Assembly: GCA_964036045.1 (NCBI GenBank)
Contig: OZ038381.1
Location: 117,387,790-117,451,789, forward strand
Reading direction: 5' to 3'
Source of the DNA: Eutreptiella sp. 'Long Island Sound 2002'
Lineage: Eukaryota; Euglenozoa; Euglenophyceae; Eutreptiales; Eutreptiaceae
Length of the DNA: 64,000 bases
The position numbers and the translations under genes are program-made. Below are positions 31,636 to 42,660 of this stretch, piece after piece (positions within the stretch are counted from its first letter, which is position 1; every line of letters starts with the position of its first letter). The notes under the pieces were generated by a model. It was not told the DNA's origin. It did no database searches and saw only the letters and a program-made list of their open reading frames with translations.

Positions 31636-34437
31636 ATGGAGGACCTGGTCTCCATGTGTGAGCGTCGCTGCCGAAAGGCATGCAACCTCCGCTCCGCCGC
31701 GGAGGACTCTGATGAGGCTTGTCATTCAGGCAGCAGTGGAGGACGGGCCCGGCGCTACCGGAAGCGCGGGTCACCCAAGTCCGCGGCAAGGAACGCCGGG
31801 GCTATGGACACGGACCCCAGCCCGGTCAGGCTGCGGGAATCCGAGGGGCACTTCGAGGGCTATCGGACAGCCCACGAGCCACCTTCGGAGCCGGAGATGT
31901 CCGCGCCGATTGCCAGGGCGCATACGGCCCCCGAGCCCGCCCTGCAGAACGACGCCGAGGGCTGGGAGAGGCCAGCCAGGGCCCGGACGGCACCTGTGCC
32001 CCGGCACACGGGCCCAGAGACGGACGCCATAGGCGATACGCCTATGGGCGATGAGTCTGAGATGCCGGGAACCGCGGGATGCGCTGAATCCGGCGGAAAG
32101 CACGCTACGTGCCACTGCGAGCAGGTGTCCTTCCTCATGGGCAAGTACCCGAAGATGGGGATGGACGCCATCGTGAATCATCTTGACCGCCTGGACAACG
32201 CCAAGGATGCTCTAGAGGGGGACGTCGCGGGGATTCTGGATGACCAGTCGGCCGCGGAGAACCACATGGAGGAGCTGCGAGCGGATCAGGCCCGGTACCG
32301 GGAGAATCTGGAGCTGGCCCTGCAGAAGCAGCAGCAAGTGGTGGACAGCCTCCTCCACTTAGTGGAGGACATGTCGGGACGCCTGAGAAGGCTAGAGGAG
32401 CGACAGCCCCTCGCCTCGGGTCCGGAGCTCCCGGCAAAGCCGGCCGCGGTAGAGCTGGTGGAGCGGGTTAAGACCCTCAGGAGCGCCATGGAGAAACCCA
32501 TGGGCGGCCCTGCAGAGGCACCCTACGCGCCTCCGCGTGTTGGCCCGGGTGCGCTGCCGTATGTTCCCCTATTCAGCGAGTCCACAATGCTCGGGGAACA
32601 CACGGCACCGGCTGGGTCCATGCGGGAAGGGCACGTAGCCACGGACCCGAGGAGCCTGACAGTGCAGATGTTCCATGCCGCCCAGGATCTACCGCCAAGT
32701 ACGACTACCTATGCAGTTTATGCGGAAGAGGAGATCCAGAACCAGACCATGCAGGGGCGAACCATGGGAAGCGCCGGCAGACATGGTCGAGGCCATCCAA
32801 GCGGAAACCTGTGGGCGAAGGACCCCAATACGGGGATATGGACGGCCGATGGAGCAAGTCCTTCCCGCATTCCAAACCCCATGGGTTCAGGCCCAACTGG
32901 ACCGCACTCCATGGAGGAGAGGGATGTACGGGGAGTGTACTCAAACCCCCCGGCCACAGGTGGTATCCGTCTCGGTGGAGTGGTGGCTGGAGACGTCGGA
33001 GACGCCATCAGGATTGACGACCTCAGGGGAATCAAAATCCCCTACTACGATGGCAACCCCTCCAACCTGGATGATTTCATCCTGGATTGGGAGGATTTCG
33101 CCGAGGAGGTCGTCGGCGAGATGCGGGGAGCGCCGCGGGACAAGTGGGTATGTCGGACATTCCCACACCGCTTGGCGCAGGACCTGAAGGAGGAGCTGCG
33201 GGATCAGATCCGGGAAGGATCGATCCGTACGGAGCAGGCCTGCCTCCAGTGGCTGGAGGACGAGGAGCGGGTGGACGCTCCGAACCAGAAGCTGGAGGAC
33301 CTGTGGTCCATTCCACTGCCGCTGGACCGCGGTGAGTTGCGGGTCCGGGAGTGGAACCGGTATCTGCGGAAGTACGGCAGATGCCTCAAGTTGGTGGAAG
33401 ACTGGAACGAGGCCAGTGAGATCCGCCACTTGCTGAAAGACGTCCTCCCCAGTAACTGGAAGAGGAGAGTGGAGGACGAGGAGAAGAAGAGGGCGAAGAA
33501 GCGCGTGGCGGTGAGGATTATGGCGGCGGAGGATACCCATGCGGGTATCATGGAGTTCTTCAGGAGGAACCTGGGCGAACCCAACCGGATGTTGGGCCTG
33601 AAGAACGCCGTGTACGTGGAGGTATTCGGGGACTCCATGGGGCAAAGGTTGCTGCGCCTCAACAACGTGGAGTGGAGGCACGGGGAGCCGCTGAGGATGC
33701 AAGTCATCTTCGCCCGCATGAGCCTTGACGAGATCGTGAAGTACATCAAGGTGGAGTTGAAGCTCAATGCGAAGAACGAGGCCCACGTGCAGGATCGACA
33801 TGGTCATGGACAACGAGGACACCGAGACGACCGCCATCATCGGGAGATCCAGGAGGACACGGCCAACTCCGCGGAGGATGGAAGTGGAAGTGGCCAAGAC
33901 CACTGGTCCCGGGAGGATCACGAGGAGACCCATTTCTTCGCGTTCGTGGCGCACAACGTGAAGAACCATGGGCAGGATCGGTCCAGATGGAGCCAGGTGG
34001 GACCCAAGAAGGGCAAAGAGCCAAGGAGGATCGGGAACCCACCGCTCTCGTTCCGGGAGTACAGATCTCAGCACGACGGGTGCTGGGTCTGTTATGGCAA
34101 GGGAAACAACCATGCACATGACCACCGTCAGTGCAAGGTGTATGAGGCGGACAAGAAGGCCTACTTCGCAGCCCACCCCGAGAAGAAGCCCAAGGAGCAG
34201 CGGATTTCCGATTGGAAGGCGAAAGGCGGAGACGGGGGAAAAGGCAAAGGCAAAGGCCAAGGAAAAGGCGGAGGAAGAGGCTATGGTGGTGGACCTGGCC
34301 AAGACCGACGAGTGAGGTCGATCGAGGAGGTTGCTGAGGACATGTTGAGGACGTTGGAGGAACTCAAAGCCCAGCAACGTGGTGGACAAAGTCCTGGCGG
34401 ATCGCAGCCGGAGGGGGCTGCGGGAAGCCAAGTCTAG
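31636..34437 (+). CDS. Chromovirus gag, copy 1
   Basis: Gag builds the virus-like particle and binds the RNA. I start it at the ATG at 31636 because the MEDL start is shared with copy 2, although the frame is open from 31330 inside the LTR. The 933-residue product has a Cys-rich N-terminal piece, a disordered acidic/Pro-rich part, a coiled coil (about 32150-32420), a capsid-like helical region (about 33000-33540) beginning near the IPYYDGNPSNLDDF stretch, a finger CWVCYGKG...HDHRQC (34081-34135), and a basic Gly/Lys tail. It ends at a TAG shared by all three copies, with pol in the same frame. No premature stop is present. Confidence 0.88.
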   Translation: MEDLVSMCERRCRKACNLRSAAEDSDEACHSGSSGGRARRYRKRGSPKSAARNAGAMDTDPSPVRLRESEGHFEGYRTAHEPPSEPEMSAPIARAHTAPEPALQNDAEGWERPARARTAPVPRHTGPETDAIGDTPMGDESEMPGTAGCAESGGKHATCHCEQVSFLMGKYPKMGMDAIVNHLDRLDNAKDALEGDVAGILDDQSAAENHMEELRADQARYRENLELALQKQQQVVDSLLHLVEDMSGRLRRLEERQPLASGPELPAKPAAVELVERVKTLRSAMEKPMGGPAEAPYAPPRVGPGALPYVPLFSESTMLGEHTAPAGSMREGHVATDPRSLTVQMFHAAQDLPPSTTTYAVYAEEEIQNQTMQGRTMGSAGRHGRGHPSGNLWAKDPNTGIWTADGASPSRIPNPMGSGPTGPHSMEERDVRGVYSNPPATGGIRLGGVVAGDVGDAIRIDDLRGIKIPYYDGNPSNLDDFILDWEDFAEEVVGEMRGAPRDKWVCRTFPHRLAQDLKEELRDQIREGSIRTEQACLQWLEDEERVDAPNQKLEDLWSIPLPLDRGELRVREWNRYLRKYGRCLKLVEDWNEASEIRHLLKDVLPSNWKRRVEDEEKKRAKKRVAVRIMAAEDTHAGIMEFFRRNLGEPNRMLGLKNAVYVEVFGDSMGQRLLRLNNVEWRHGEPLRMQVIFARMSLDEIVKYIKVELKLNAKNEAHVQDRHGHGQRGHRDDRHHREIQEDTANSAEDGSGSGQDHWSREDHEETHFFAFVAHNVKNHGQDRSRWSQVGPKKGKEPRRIGNPPLSFREYRSQHDGCWVCYGKGNNHAHDHRQCKVYEADKKAYFAAHPEKKPKEQRISDWKAKGGDGGKGKGKGQGKGGGRGYGGGPGQDRRVRSIEEVAEDMLRTLEELKAQQRGGQSPGGSQPEGAAGSQV

Positions 34438-34458
34438 AGGAGCCCCCACGGGAGTGGG
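34435..34458 (+). promoter_or_regulatory. Candidate gag-pol readthrough site (UAG plus hairpin)
   Basis: TAG AGG AGC is followed by CCCAC-GGGA-GTGGG (34445-34458), a 5-bp GC-rich stem with a 4-nt loop starting 7 nt after the stop. An outer GAGGAG...CTCCTC pairing is also possible. Pol continues in the same frame with no ATG for about 270 nt. The TAG is conserved in copies 2 and 3; the hairpin is intact in copy 2 and altered in copy 3. Confidence 0.55.
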
Positions 34459-35415
34459 ACCTCGGAGGTCTCTCCTCCAAAAATCAGTGGAATCCCAGAG
34501 AAAGCGAAGGCACATCGGGTGCCGAAGAAGGCTCCGGAAGAGCCAAAACCACTGAGTTTCGCCACTCCCAACCCCTGGAGCGCCCTGCCAAGGGAAGTAC
34601 AAGTGGGTACGGGACATCGCAAGAAGGAAGGAGCGACCACGGAGAGCCCCGTGGACGGGCAGGACCAACCCAAGATCTACACCATCCGTGACCATACCCT
34701 TGAAGTCCTGATGCACCCGGACGTGCTAGAGTTGCATGCCGTGGGAGTCGTCCATACACCACATGGCGACGAGCGGCAGTTGCACTTGAAGGTGCGTGTA
34801 CGGTGCGGACGAGAGCAGAAGGTGGTGGATGTGTTGGTGGATACGGGTGCCCAGGTGAGCCTGGTCCGGAGAGGGTTGTTCAAGGAGGAATTCCTGCAGC
34901 CCAGCCGGAGACCGGTCCGCCTGAAGGTCGCCAACGGAGAGATTATGGGTGGCGGCACCCATGAGGCCACCATCCGTATGGAATTCTGGGAGCATGAGCG
35001 CTTGAACCGCCGTGATCAGGCGAAGAGAAGCACTCTATCCGGGAACTTCTATGTGGCCGACATTACCGATTGGGATATGATCATGGGGTATGACTTCATG
35101 GTGGCAAACGCCATTGGAGCGCTTCCCCATCGTGCAACGCTGGTCCGGGAGGATGATGAGTGCCTAACATGGCTATCCACGGACTATGCATGCGTATCAT
35201 CCCAATGGAATGCTGAGGAAGAGGATCGAATCGTCCAAGCGGTGCAAGCTGTGGGTGCCAAGTCCAGAGGAGACCGTGGAGTTCAGCTCACGGAGTATGG
35301 AATGGCGCCGCAAGTGTACGCCAGGATGATTCAGACGCTGGGAGCTGAAGCGCCCGAGACGGACGTCTTCGCTTCCCGGGATGCCCCACTTCTGCGGAAG
35401 TGTAGGAGGTATTGA
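34438..35415 (+). pseudogene. Chromovirus pol, protease segment, copy 1
   Basis: The aspartic protease matures gag and pol. It has no in-frame ATG near its start; the frame runs on from gag across the UAG. The active site is DTGAQVSL (Asp at 34840-34842), with a flap-like VANGEIMGGG and a WDMIMGYDFM stretch as expected for retropepsins. After the protease, a VFASRDAPLL motif opens a conserved spacer module that precedes the RT. TGA at 35413-35415 replaces the TGG found in copy 3, a single-base lesion. Confidence 0.85.
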
Positions 35416-37641
35416 CATCGAGGAGACTCAGCCTGGCACAGGCATTGGGGTTTGAAGGAGTGGGGACCCATGTATTGGCATGGCTCCCTGGACAATACCA
35501 GACGTACGGTGGAGAAGATCATCGCGGATAGGGCGAAGGGGATCCTGGTCATAACCGGCATAGGATCCACCCCATGTCCGCTGGAGGGTCTCAAGTCGAC
35601 GCTGGACTCCATCACCCCGAACGAGATGTCATTCGGGCCAGAGGAGGAGTTGTTCATCGACGCCAAGGGTGTATCAATGCCCTCTCCGGGTCAAGCGTGG
35701 GGCACCAAGGCTTTCCTGGTGGATGGGGCGCAAGCCCAGCCCACGGGTGATGAAGCATTCATCCGTAGGGTGGAGGCGGTGCCCATGAAGGTCATGTTTG
35801 AGCCCAAGGAGGGGACGGATCAGTCAGTGGATGGCATTGACATCCTGTCCCACTCCGAGATCGACGAAGTCGTCAACTACATGCGGATGGGGATGCACGA
35901 CCGTGTGGCAGCCAAGAAGAGGCGGGCCATGGTCACATCTCCGCATTGGTGGGATGACAAGATGTTGGTCACCGGCAAGTACGAGAAGGACGGGTTCGTG
36001 GCGAGGGTCATGGATCACATCGCGGACCAATACGATGGTCCGGTTGGGTCCGACCCACCAACATGGGGTTTTCCAAGAGTGGGAACCGATAGCGACGAGC
36101 ACCAGCCCGAGGCCGCAAATTTTCGAAGATTATCGGTGGGAATCGCGACCCACGACGATGAAGACGGCATATCGGACGAGGAGAAGTCGGACTCGGACCC
36201 AGAAGAGGCCTATACCGCAGTGCGGTCGGTTGTATCTATACCGAAGCAAGCGGCTGAAGAGGCCCAGGAGAACTCGAAGGTCGCCGAGCTGAAGGAGAGG
36301 CCGATCAAGGCCTATCCGCGGCTATTCAGTGGCGTCGCCAACAAGAACCCTCCAGATCGTGGGAGGTTTGGTACAGCGAAGATCAAGCTGAAGCCGAACC
36401 CGAAGATCTATCGTCATCGGGAGTACCAACTTCAGGGCGATCGGGCCGAGGCCATGAAGAAGTTGTTGGCCGAGTTCATTGAGCGGGGATGGATCGAACC
36501 CTCCGACAGTGAGTGGGCCAGCCCAGCCTTCATCGTGCCCAAGAAAGAGAAGAGCGAGTGGAGGTTGGTGGTTGACTACAGGGGTTTGAACGAGCAGACC
36601 GAGCAAGACTCGTACTCGCTTCCCCTGATCGACTCCATCCTCCAAAAGCAACAGAAAAAGCAGATTTTCACGTTGTTGGACCTGAAACACGGTTACCACC
36701 AGATGCCGCTACACCCGGACTCCAGGCCCTGCACAGCGATGTCGACGCCGCTGGGGCCCATGCAGTGGAAAGTGGTGACTATGGGCGCCAAGAATGGCAA
36801 CGCCGCTTTCCAGCGATTGATGGAGGACCTACTCGGTCCTGTCCGGGACTGTGCCGATCCCTTCGTGGATGACATCATCATCGGGTCCGGCACGGAGAAC
36901 ATGACTGAGGACGAGCTCATCGACGCGCATGAGAAGGATCTGCGCCGAGTGCTCAGCGAGTTGGACAAGCACAACATGGTGTGCAAGCCCACCAAAGCCT
37001 CACTCTTCGTGAAGGAAGTAGAGTTCGCGGGTCACGTGGTTGGTCACGGGCAACGCCGTCCCATGCCTGGGAAGCTCGCGTCCCTGCACCACTGGGAGAA
37101 GCCCCAGACCATCAGCGAACTCCGGTCCTTCATGGGGTTCTGCAACTACTATTCGGGCTATGTCCGGATGTATGCAGAACTGTCGGGGTCGCTGCACAAG
37201 ATGCTGCAAGTGGGCAGGTTCGACGGCCGGAAGGGGAGCAAGAAGAAGCTTGCCTGGACCCCTGAGGCCGAAGATGCGTTCAACCGCCTTAAGGAGCGAC
37301 TCCTGGGGCAGTTGGGGCTATTCCTGGTGGACCCAGACAAGGGATTCGTGCTACGGACGGACGCCTCGGACTATGCTGTGGGGGCAGTCCTCGAGCAGAT
37401 CCGAGACGACGGGTCACATGTACCCGTGGCGTTCTGGAGCCGGATCCTGGCCGAGGGCCAACGCCGCACCTGGACCGCGAGGGAAAAAGAGACGTACGCC
37501 ATTGTTTGTGCGCTCAGGAAGTGGTCTGGCCACATCGGATTGCAACCGGTAGTGGTTTGCACGGACCATCAGTCCTTGCAGAGCTGGCACAAGGAGCACG
37601 TCGACAGCCCCTCGGGACCGGCGGCAAGGAGGGCCCGATGA
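35416..37641 (+). pseudogene. Chromovirus pol, spacer module, RT and RNase H, copy 1
   Basis: Same frame as the protease segment. Up to about 36300 lies a conserved spacer of unknown role. The RT (about 36400-37200) shows WRLVVDYRGLN, LLDLKHGYHQ, FVDDIIIG (36862-36885) and GFCNYY. RNase H (about 37310-37620) shows LRTDASDYAVGA, a Glu in REKETYA and VCTDHQSL, all with catalytic acids present. The frame ends at 37641 because about 5 nt are missing relative to copy 3. Confidence 0.9.
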
Positions 37642-39486
37642 GACGTTCGCCAAGTTCGACCTCAGTGTCGTATACGTCCCGGGAAAGGACAACACTGTGG
37701 CAGATTGCCTCAGTCGCTGGGCCTACCCCGCGGGCAAGGCTTGGATGGACATATCCAGCCATGGGGACGCCGAGGAAACAGAGGAGGCCAAGCGCATCAT
37801 CGAGATGGAGAAGGTCATGGAGCAAGAGGGGGTCAAGTGCTTTGTGGTGATGGCAAACCGTACGGACCTGGCCAAGTTCCGGGGTGCCCGCGTCCAGGCT
37901 ATTCGAGAGGAAACCCTCGAGCAATGGATGGTGGCCCCTGTAGAGCTAGTCAGGTCGGTGCTCACAGAGGACTGGTCGGATGACTATGCGGCATCCGAGC
38001 ACTGGAGCAAGTACTGGAATGCCGTGAGCGCCCCGTCGGACGATGAATGGCCCGAGGGCTTGACCGAGGATGGCGACAAGTTGTTCCTCAAGGACAAGCT
38101 GCTGGTGCCCGAGAACCGAGTGGAGGAGCTCATTGACCATTGGCACAACGCCCAGCTCATGCACCCTGGCCGAGACAAGATGCAGCAGGACCTGGAGTGG
38201 CTCCGGGGTACTACGCCATCCTGGATAGGTACTGCAGCGACTGTGCCGTGTGTCGGGCCACGAAGAGCCCTAACCACTCCACAGCGGGCAACCCAGTGTA
38301 TACGGCTATACCGGAGGCCCCTATGCGGTCCGTGGCCATGGATGTATTCGCCATGCCTGAGGTCACCGTGGAAGGAGAGACCTACGACTGTGTCATCCTG
38401 GCGGTGGACCGGCACAGTGGGTATATCGTGGCAGTCCCTGGCAAGAAGTCCAAGAAGAAGGACAAGAAGGACAAGCATGGAGTGGGGCTGCAGGCCAAGA
38501 CCGTCGCTAATGCCATGATCAGGCATTGGCTGACGATTTTCGATGTCCCGGCTGTCATCTGCAGCGATCGGGGCAGTCAATTCGTGGGGACGTGGTTCAA
38601 GACGATGTGCAAGCACATGGGGATTCGGCATGCCAAGACCGTGGCATACCACAGCTGGTCGAATGGCCGGGCTGAGGTGGCCGGGCGGCAGATGTTCGAG
38701 AAGTTCCGCCAGTTACACATCGACGAACCGGGCCGGAATTGGTATAATTTGCTGTGGAGAGTACTCCAAGCGTATCACGACCTTCCGGGACCCACTGGAC
38801 TGTCGCCCCATCGTATCCTGTTCCTACGGGATCGAGTGTCACGCACTCTCCCGTGGATGAACCATGGCAAAGTGGCCCGGGATGCGAACGCTATGATGTC
38901 TGAGGCGGACGACACGGCGACCAAGGTGTGCAAGGCACTTCAGGACAAGCACGACAAGAGGGCCAAGTACTTCAAGCAGGGAAAGGTCCAGAAGTATGCT
39001 CTCCAAGACACCGTGTGGGTGGAGCGGCACCACAAGGATGTCCTGTCCAGACATCGGCAGGCATCTTGGTATGTGCCGGGGGTAATCGTGCGGAAGGTCG
39101 GGCAGGATGTGTATGCGGTTCGAGTGGGGGATAACAAGATCCTGGACCGCGACCACACCCAGCTTCGTCCCCGAGCACCAGACCCCAGCGGACGTCCCGT
39201 CACCTTCGAGTTCACGGCCGGCGATGTGGACTCGGACGATGAGGGTGAGGACGACAATTTCACCGCGGAGAAGATCCTAGCGGACAAGCCGGACCCGGGG
39301 ACGCCTGGGGGGAGGCTTTACAAAGTCCGTTGGAAGGGATTCGTCGCATCCAGGGACTCGTGGGAGCCTCCGAGCAGTTTTGTGCCGAGGTATACCACGG
39401 TCTGGATGGAATACCTAAGGAAAAAGGGTATTTCTTTGGATGTCAAGGACGTATTGGTCCATTTGGTTGCTGCTGTAGCACCGTAA
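37642..39486 (+). pseudogene. Chromovirus integrase and chromodomain, copy 1
   Basis: Integrase inserts the cDNA, and the chromodomain directs it to modified chromatin. Reading runs in the frame 37697-38200, then in the frame of 38140-39486 after an approximately 13-nt deletion near 38203. The zinc domain is HWHNAQLMHPGR...CSDCAVC. The catalytic triad is Asp (38341), Asp (38566) and Glu (38674), with exactly 35 residues between the last two, the D,D35E rule. A Lys-rich insert (KKSKKKDKKDKH) lies in the core. The chromodomain (about 39259-39390) reads AEKILADKP...YKVRWKGF...SWEPPSSF, with its aromatic residues mostly kept. Confidence 0.9.
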
Positions 39487-39868
39487 TGGATCCCCCTTGG
39501 CATTTTGTTTGTTTCTGTGAATGGGGAGACAAGTGAGGGCGTTCATCCGGGGATTTTTCGGCCTTGATCGGCCATATACCCCCTTCACTCGATCTCCACA
39601 TATATATTTCATTGTGGTATACTTATTTAGGTCGACTGACGACGTTTTTCTATCTTTGATCCCCTTGGTCCATGTTGTAGATCAAGAGGAGACCGGATAT
39701 GGCGTAGGGCGCTGAGTATCAGTGTCCTCACCCCTCCCTTGGGGCATGGGGGACGCCTACGACGTGTGTGGGGCCTCCATGTGTCCTTGGGACATGGCAG
39801 GGGGATTTGGAGCCCATTGGGGTTCTCCTGTCCTCTCTTCATTGGTTTCCGAGCGGATACAACGCTCT

Positions 39869-39879
39869 GAGAAGGGGGG
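39869..39879 (+). other. Polypurine tract, copy 1
   Basis: GAGAAGGGGGG directly before the 3' LTR. 39487-39868 upstream is non-coding and conserved in copy 3. Confidence 0.8.
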
Positions 39880-42243
39880 TGAAGCCGGTTCGGACCCCCG
39901 TGGCCATCTTGGGGTCACTTGGGGTGTGTATCTATGTGCCGGCAAGCCGCCATTGGCTGATATCATACTCTCCCATCCACCTGATCTAATCCGATGTGAT
40001 AGTGTGATAGGTTTGGCCATTCCGGCTATGAGCGGCCATATTCAGAACCGAGGCACCGCCAGCGGAGATTTATATATCGGAATATCAGGAATCAACAGGG
40101 TTTTATTATCATAATGTTTCCGTAATTTTTCAGCCTTTCGTTCTGATAGTCAATGTATCGGCGACTGTCAGTTGGCTCGCGATTTTGCGTTAACCGATTG
40201 GTTAACTGTTATTTCCAGATATTTTGGCGGATATTCCGTTGAAGGGTCAGATTTCATCAGCAAAGGGTTCGTTGCATCCGCAATTCTCTAAATAAGCACT
40301 CGAAATTTTAATCAGAATTTTTCGCGATGTCGAAATCGGATTTTCGACTTCGACATCGCCGCACTTGATTTGGACTTCTTCAATTGGTCATACTCATTTC
40401 CCTATGCCCGAATCAGGTTTCCCTTATACTTGCCACCCATTTGACTTGGAGATATAAGGGAAACAAAAGAGAATCGTGGGACCACTTTGAAGAGCCATAT
40501 CTACGAGCGAGTGTGAGGAAAGAGAATAATGAAGGTTGGGTTGGAACTGCCTTGGTCTCAACTTAATTGGGGAAGCATCAAACGCCTTTCGTGCGCACAC
40601 ATGCCCGGTGTAGCAAGGGAAAAGGGTCAAGAGGGTATAAAGTGATATATAACTCTTGGACCGTGCAACCGAATATTTTAATGCGACTTTCGACTGTGCT
40701 GCATGAGTGTTGGGGTTGCATAGCAACTTTCCTTGGGTTCCTACGTATTTTTAACGTGAAGTTATGTCAATGGAGGGACATGGCATATCATGGTGGGAGC
40801 CATATTTTGAGGGTATTTGTTGTATGCATGGTATATGTTTGATATGCTCACGCCCATGTTATATATCTTCGTGTGGCCGAAGAGATGGGGAGCCATACGT
40901 GACAAGGGCCTTGCCCATGTCCCAATTGTGGAATTCAAAGCGCTAGACCAAGTCTACCGCGTATGTATTGCTCATGGTATGTTTGACAAAGAGAACCATG
41001 GGTGCACTCCCATTTTCATGGGGCATGTAGATATTAGTGGCGAAGGTATCTCCATGCGCCTGATTGGAGATCCAAGTGGGGAAATTGTTCGTAAATGGTT
41101 CCAATCATTTGTGTATTGAACCATGAGCGGATATCATGGGTGAGCATAGAGATATACTATCATGACAACTTTGTATTTGGTCATATTTTCATGTTTTTGA
41201 CCTCAATTTTTGCTCATTTTTGCGTTTTGTGTACTCACCTGGTCAGCTTACAGCAAGAAGCTTATGGGGAGTCGAACCATGGTATGTTGTTCATATGTTG
41301 GCATATGCTTTGGGGTTGGACACCACCATATGCCGGATCGCGTACTCCATTTGGCTTGGCGCACGAAGGATTATAAAAATTGGTCTCAAGGTCATGGGCT
41401 GACTTCGGCAGGGCGTGGCGCCCATATCAGAAGGAGTTTCGAGGGTAAAGTGGGGATGTACATGGGCATCGGTCTATGGTCTCCATCCTCCATGAATATT
41501 AGACTTCGAATCCATGCATGCTTTGAGCCTTCAGATAAGTGGTAACTTCAATTTTGAGCATATTTTTGATATATGGCCAATGTGGTGTGAATTGGCAGTT
41601 TTTTGGCATGTTATGAGTTCAAACTCATAGGTCATTTCTCCAAGCCCAATCGACTCCAAGTCCAATCAAGTTTATGTCAGGGTAGGGCATGGTCCTGAGT
41701 GCCACTCTAGGCCATGACACGCCACCTCACCTATTGAGCGAGGATATATAGGCTTGGGAGTGAACACATTTTTGGGGTTTATGTAGTGACTTGTGACACA
41801 TGGCATTCAGCCATCTCATTTGACCCGGTTCAGGACAATATGTTGGTGAGTCAAGGGAAGGTCTTGAGTCCAGGGAATGAGGGGTTTATGGCTGTGAATG
41901 TGTATGTTTACCTCTTTCCCCAACTTTGCTTCATTTGTGTTCATATGCCAATTTCAGGGCTTTCTTCCTTGGTGCAATTCTTGTACATGCCCGCCACCGT
42001 GGGAATACCGGTGTGCTGAACGAAAGCCTGCAGCCTGATTTGGATTGTGAATTGGGTTATTGCTATACTTGTGGGATCTGGTTGCTGTTCAGGGTTGAAG
42101 GAGGATTACATTTTCTATATTTTTGGATTTGGACCCTGGATTTTGAGTATTTTGAGAAATGCAATCGTTGATCCGGAGCAAGTCAGCAGGGGTGACAGGC
42201 GGAAGGGGCACAGCGGGGGCCGGTCCTGGTAGGGACCTTCTTT
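39880..42243 (+). repeat. Chromovirus copy 1, 3' LTR
   Basis: 2364 bp, the same length as the 5' LTR and about 98% identical by eye with no net indel. It is followed by the ATTGC duplication. Confidence 0.95.
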
Positions 42244-42248
42244 ATTGC
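42244..42248. repeat. Target-site duplication ATTGC, right
   Basis: Matches 29046-29050. Confidence 0.85.
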
Positions 42249-42426
42249 CCCGATGGGCCAGGGTGTTGGACGCCGGATGGAAGAGCGTGTACCTGCTGAA
42301 GCTCACCAATGAGCAGTGCGAGAAGGGGAAGGAGATGTTGAGGACGCCGCCCAAGTCGACGCCAACAAGGGCAAAGGCAAGGACCATCACCAGGACAACA
42401 AGGGGGGTGAGACAGCCGCCAAGTAG
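42249..42426 (+). pseudogene. Degenerate gag-like gene, right part
   Basis: Continuation of the gene interrupted at 29050. One frame joins the left side directly. The most protein-like reading here ends with a charged Lys/Gly/Asp/His tail (KGKGKDHHQDNKGG) at TAG 42424-42426, like the basic tail of the chromovirus gag. It has one TGA inside. After it, a short open piece to about 42662 has no recognised domain. Confidence 0.45.
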
Positions 42427-42660
42427 GGGGGGCATTGTTGCACCCATGCATACCCAGCTGGTGCGACACCGACGCCCCGGGCAACCTCCATCTCCTCCCA
42501 TCCTCCTGAAGTTCTCCGGAACGATGTCCCCCTAGACACGGGACGACCGAAGGCTATTGTCCTCCCCTCGTCCCTGTCCGAGCTTCTCTGCAAGGACGCC
42601 TCTTTCGAACTCAACCAACTTCGACACAACGCTGAAGGCAATCAAGTTCTCCTCACATTG

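Larger units (their letters stand above)
29051..42243 (+). mobile_element. Complete Ty3/gypsy chromovirus, copy 1
   Basis: A 13.2-kb LTR retrotransposon: LTR 29051-31414, primer site, gag, UAG, protease, RT, RNase H, integrase with chromodomain, about 390 bp non-coding, polypurine tract, LTR 39880-42243. Both LTRs are 2364 bp and by eye differ at roughly 35-40 positions (about 98% identity), so the insertion is fairly recent. The pol frame has one TGA (35413-35415) plus short deletions near 37636 (about 5 nt) and 38203 (about 13 nt) relative to copy 3, so this copy is not autonomous as written. It splits the gag-like gene at 29050. Confidence 0.95.

Noticed and set aside
32941-34716. 591-codon minus-strand frame antisense to the chromovirus gag
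   Set aside because: It mirrors gag codons and has no recognised domain. The sense strand has a coherent gag with a zinc finger.
42525-42545. PLDTG stretch after the gag-like gene, resembling an aspartic protease site
   Set aside because: The following residues lack the hydrophobic pattern of a retropepsin, and the frame closes at about 42662 into a minisatellite.
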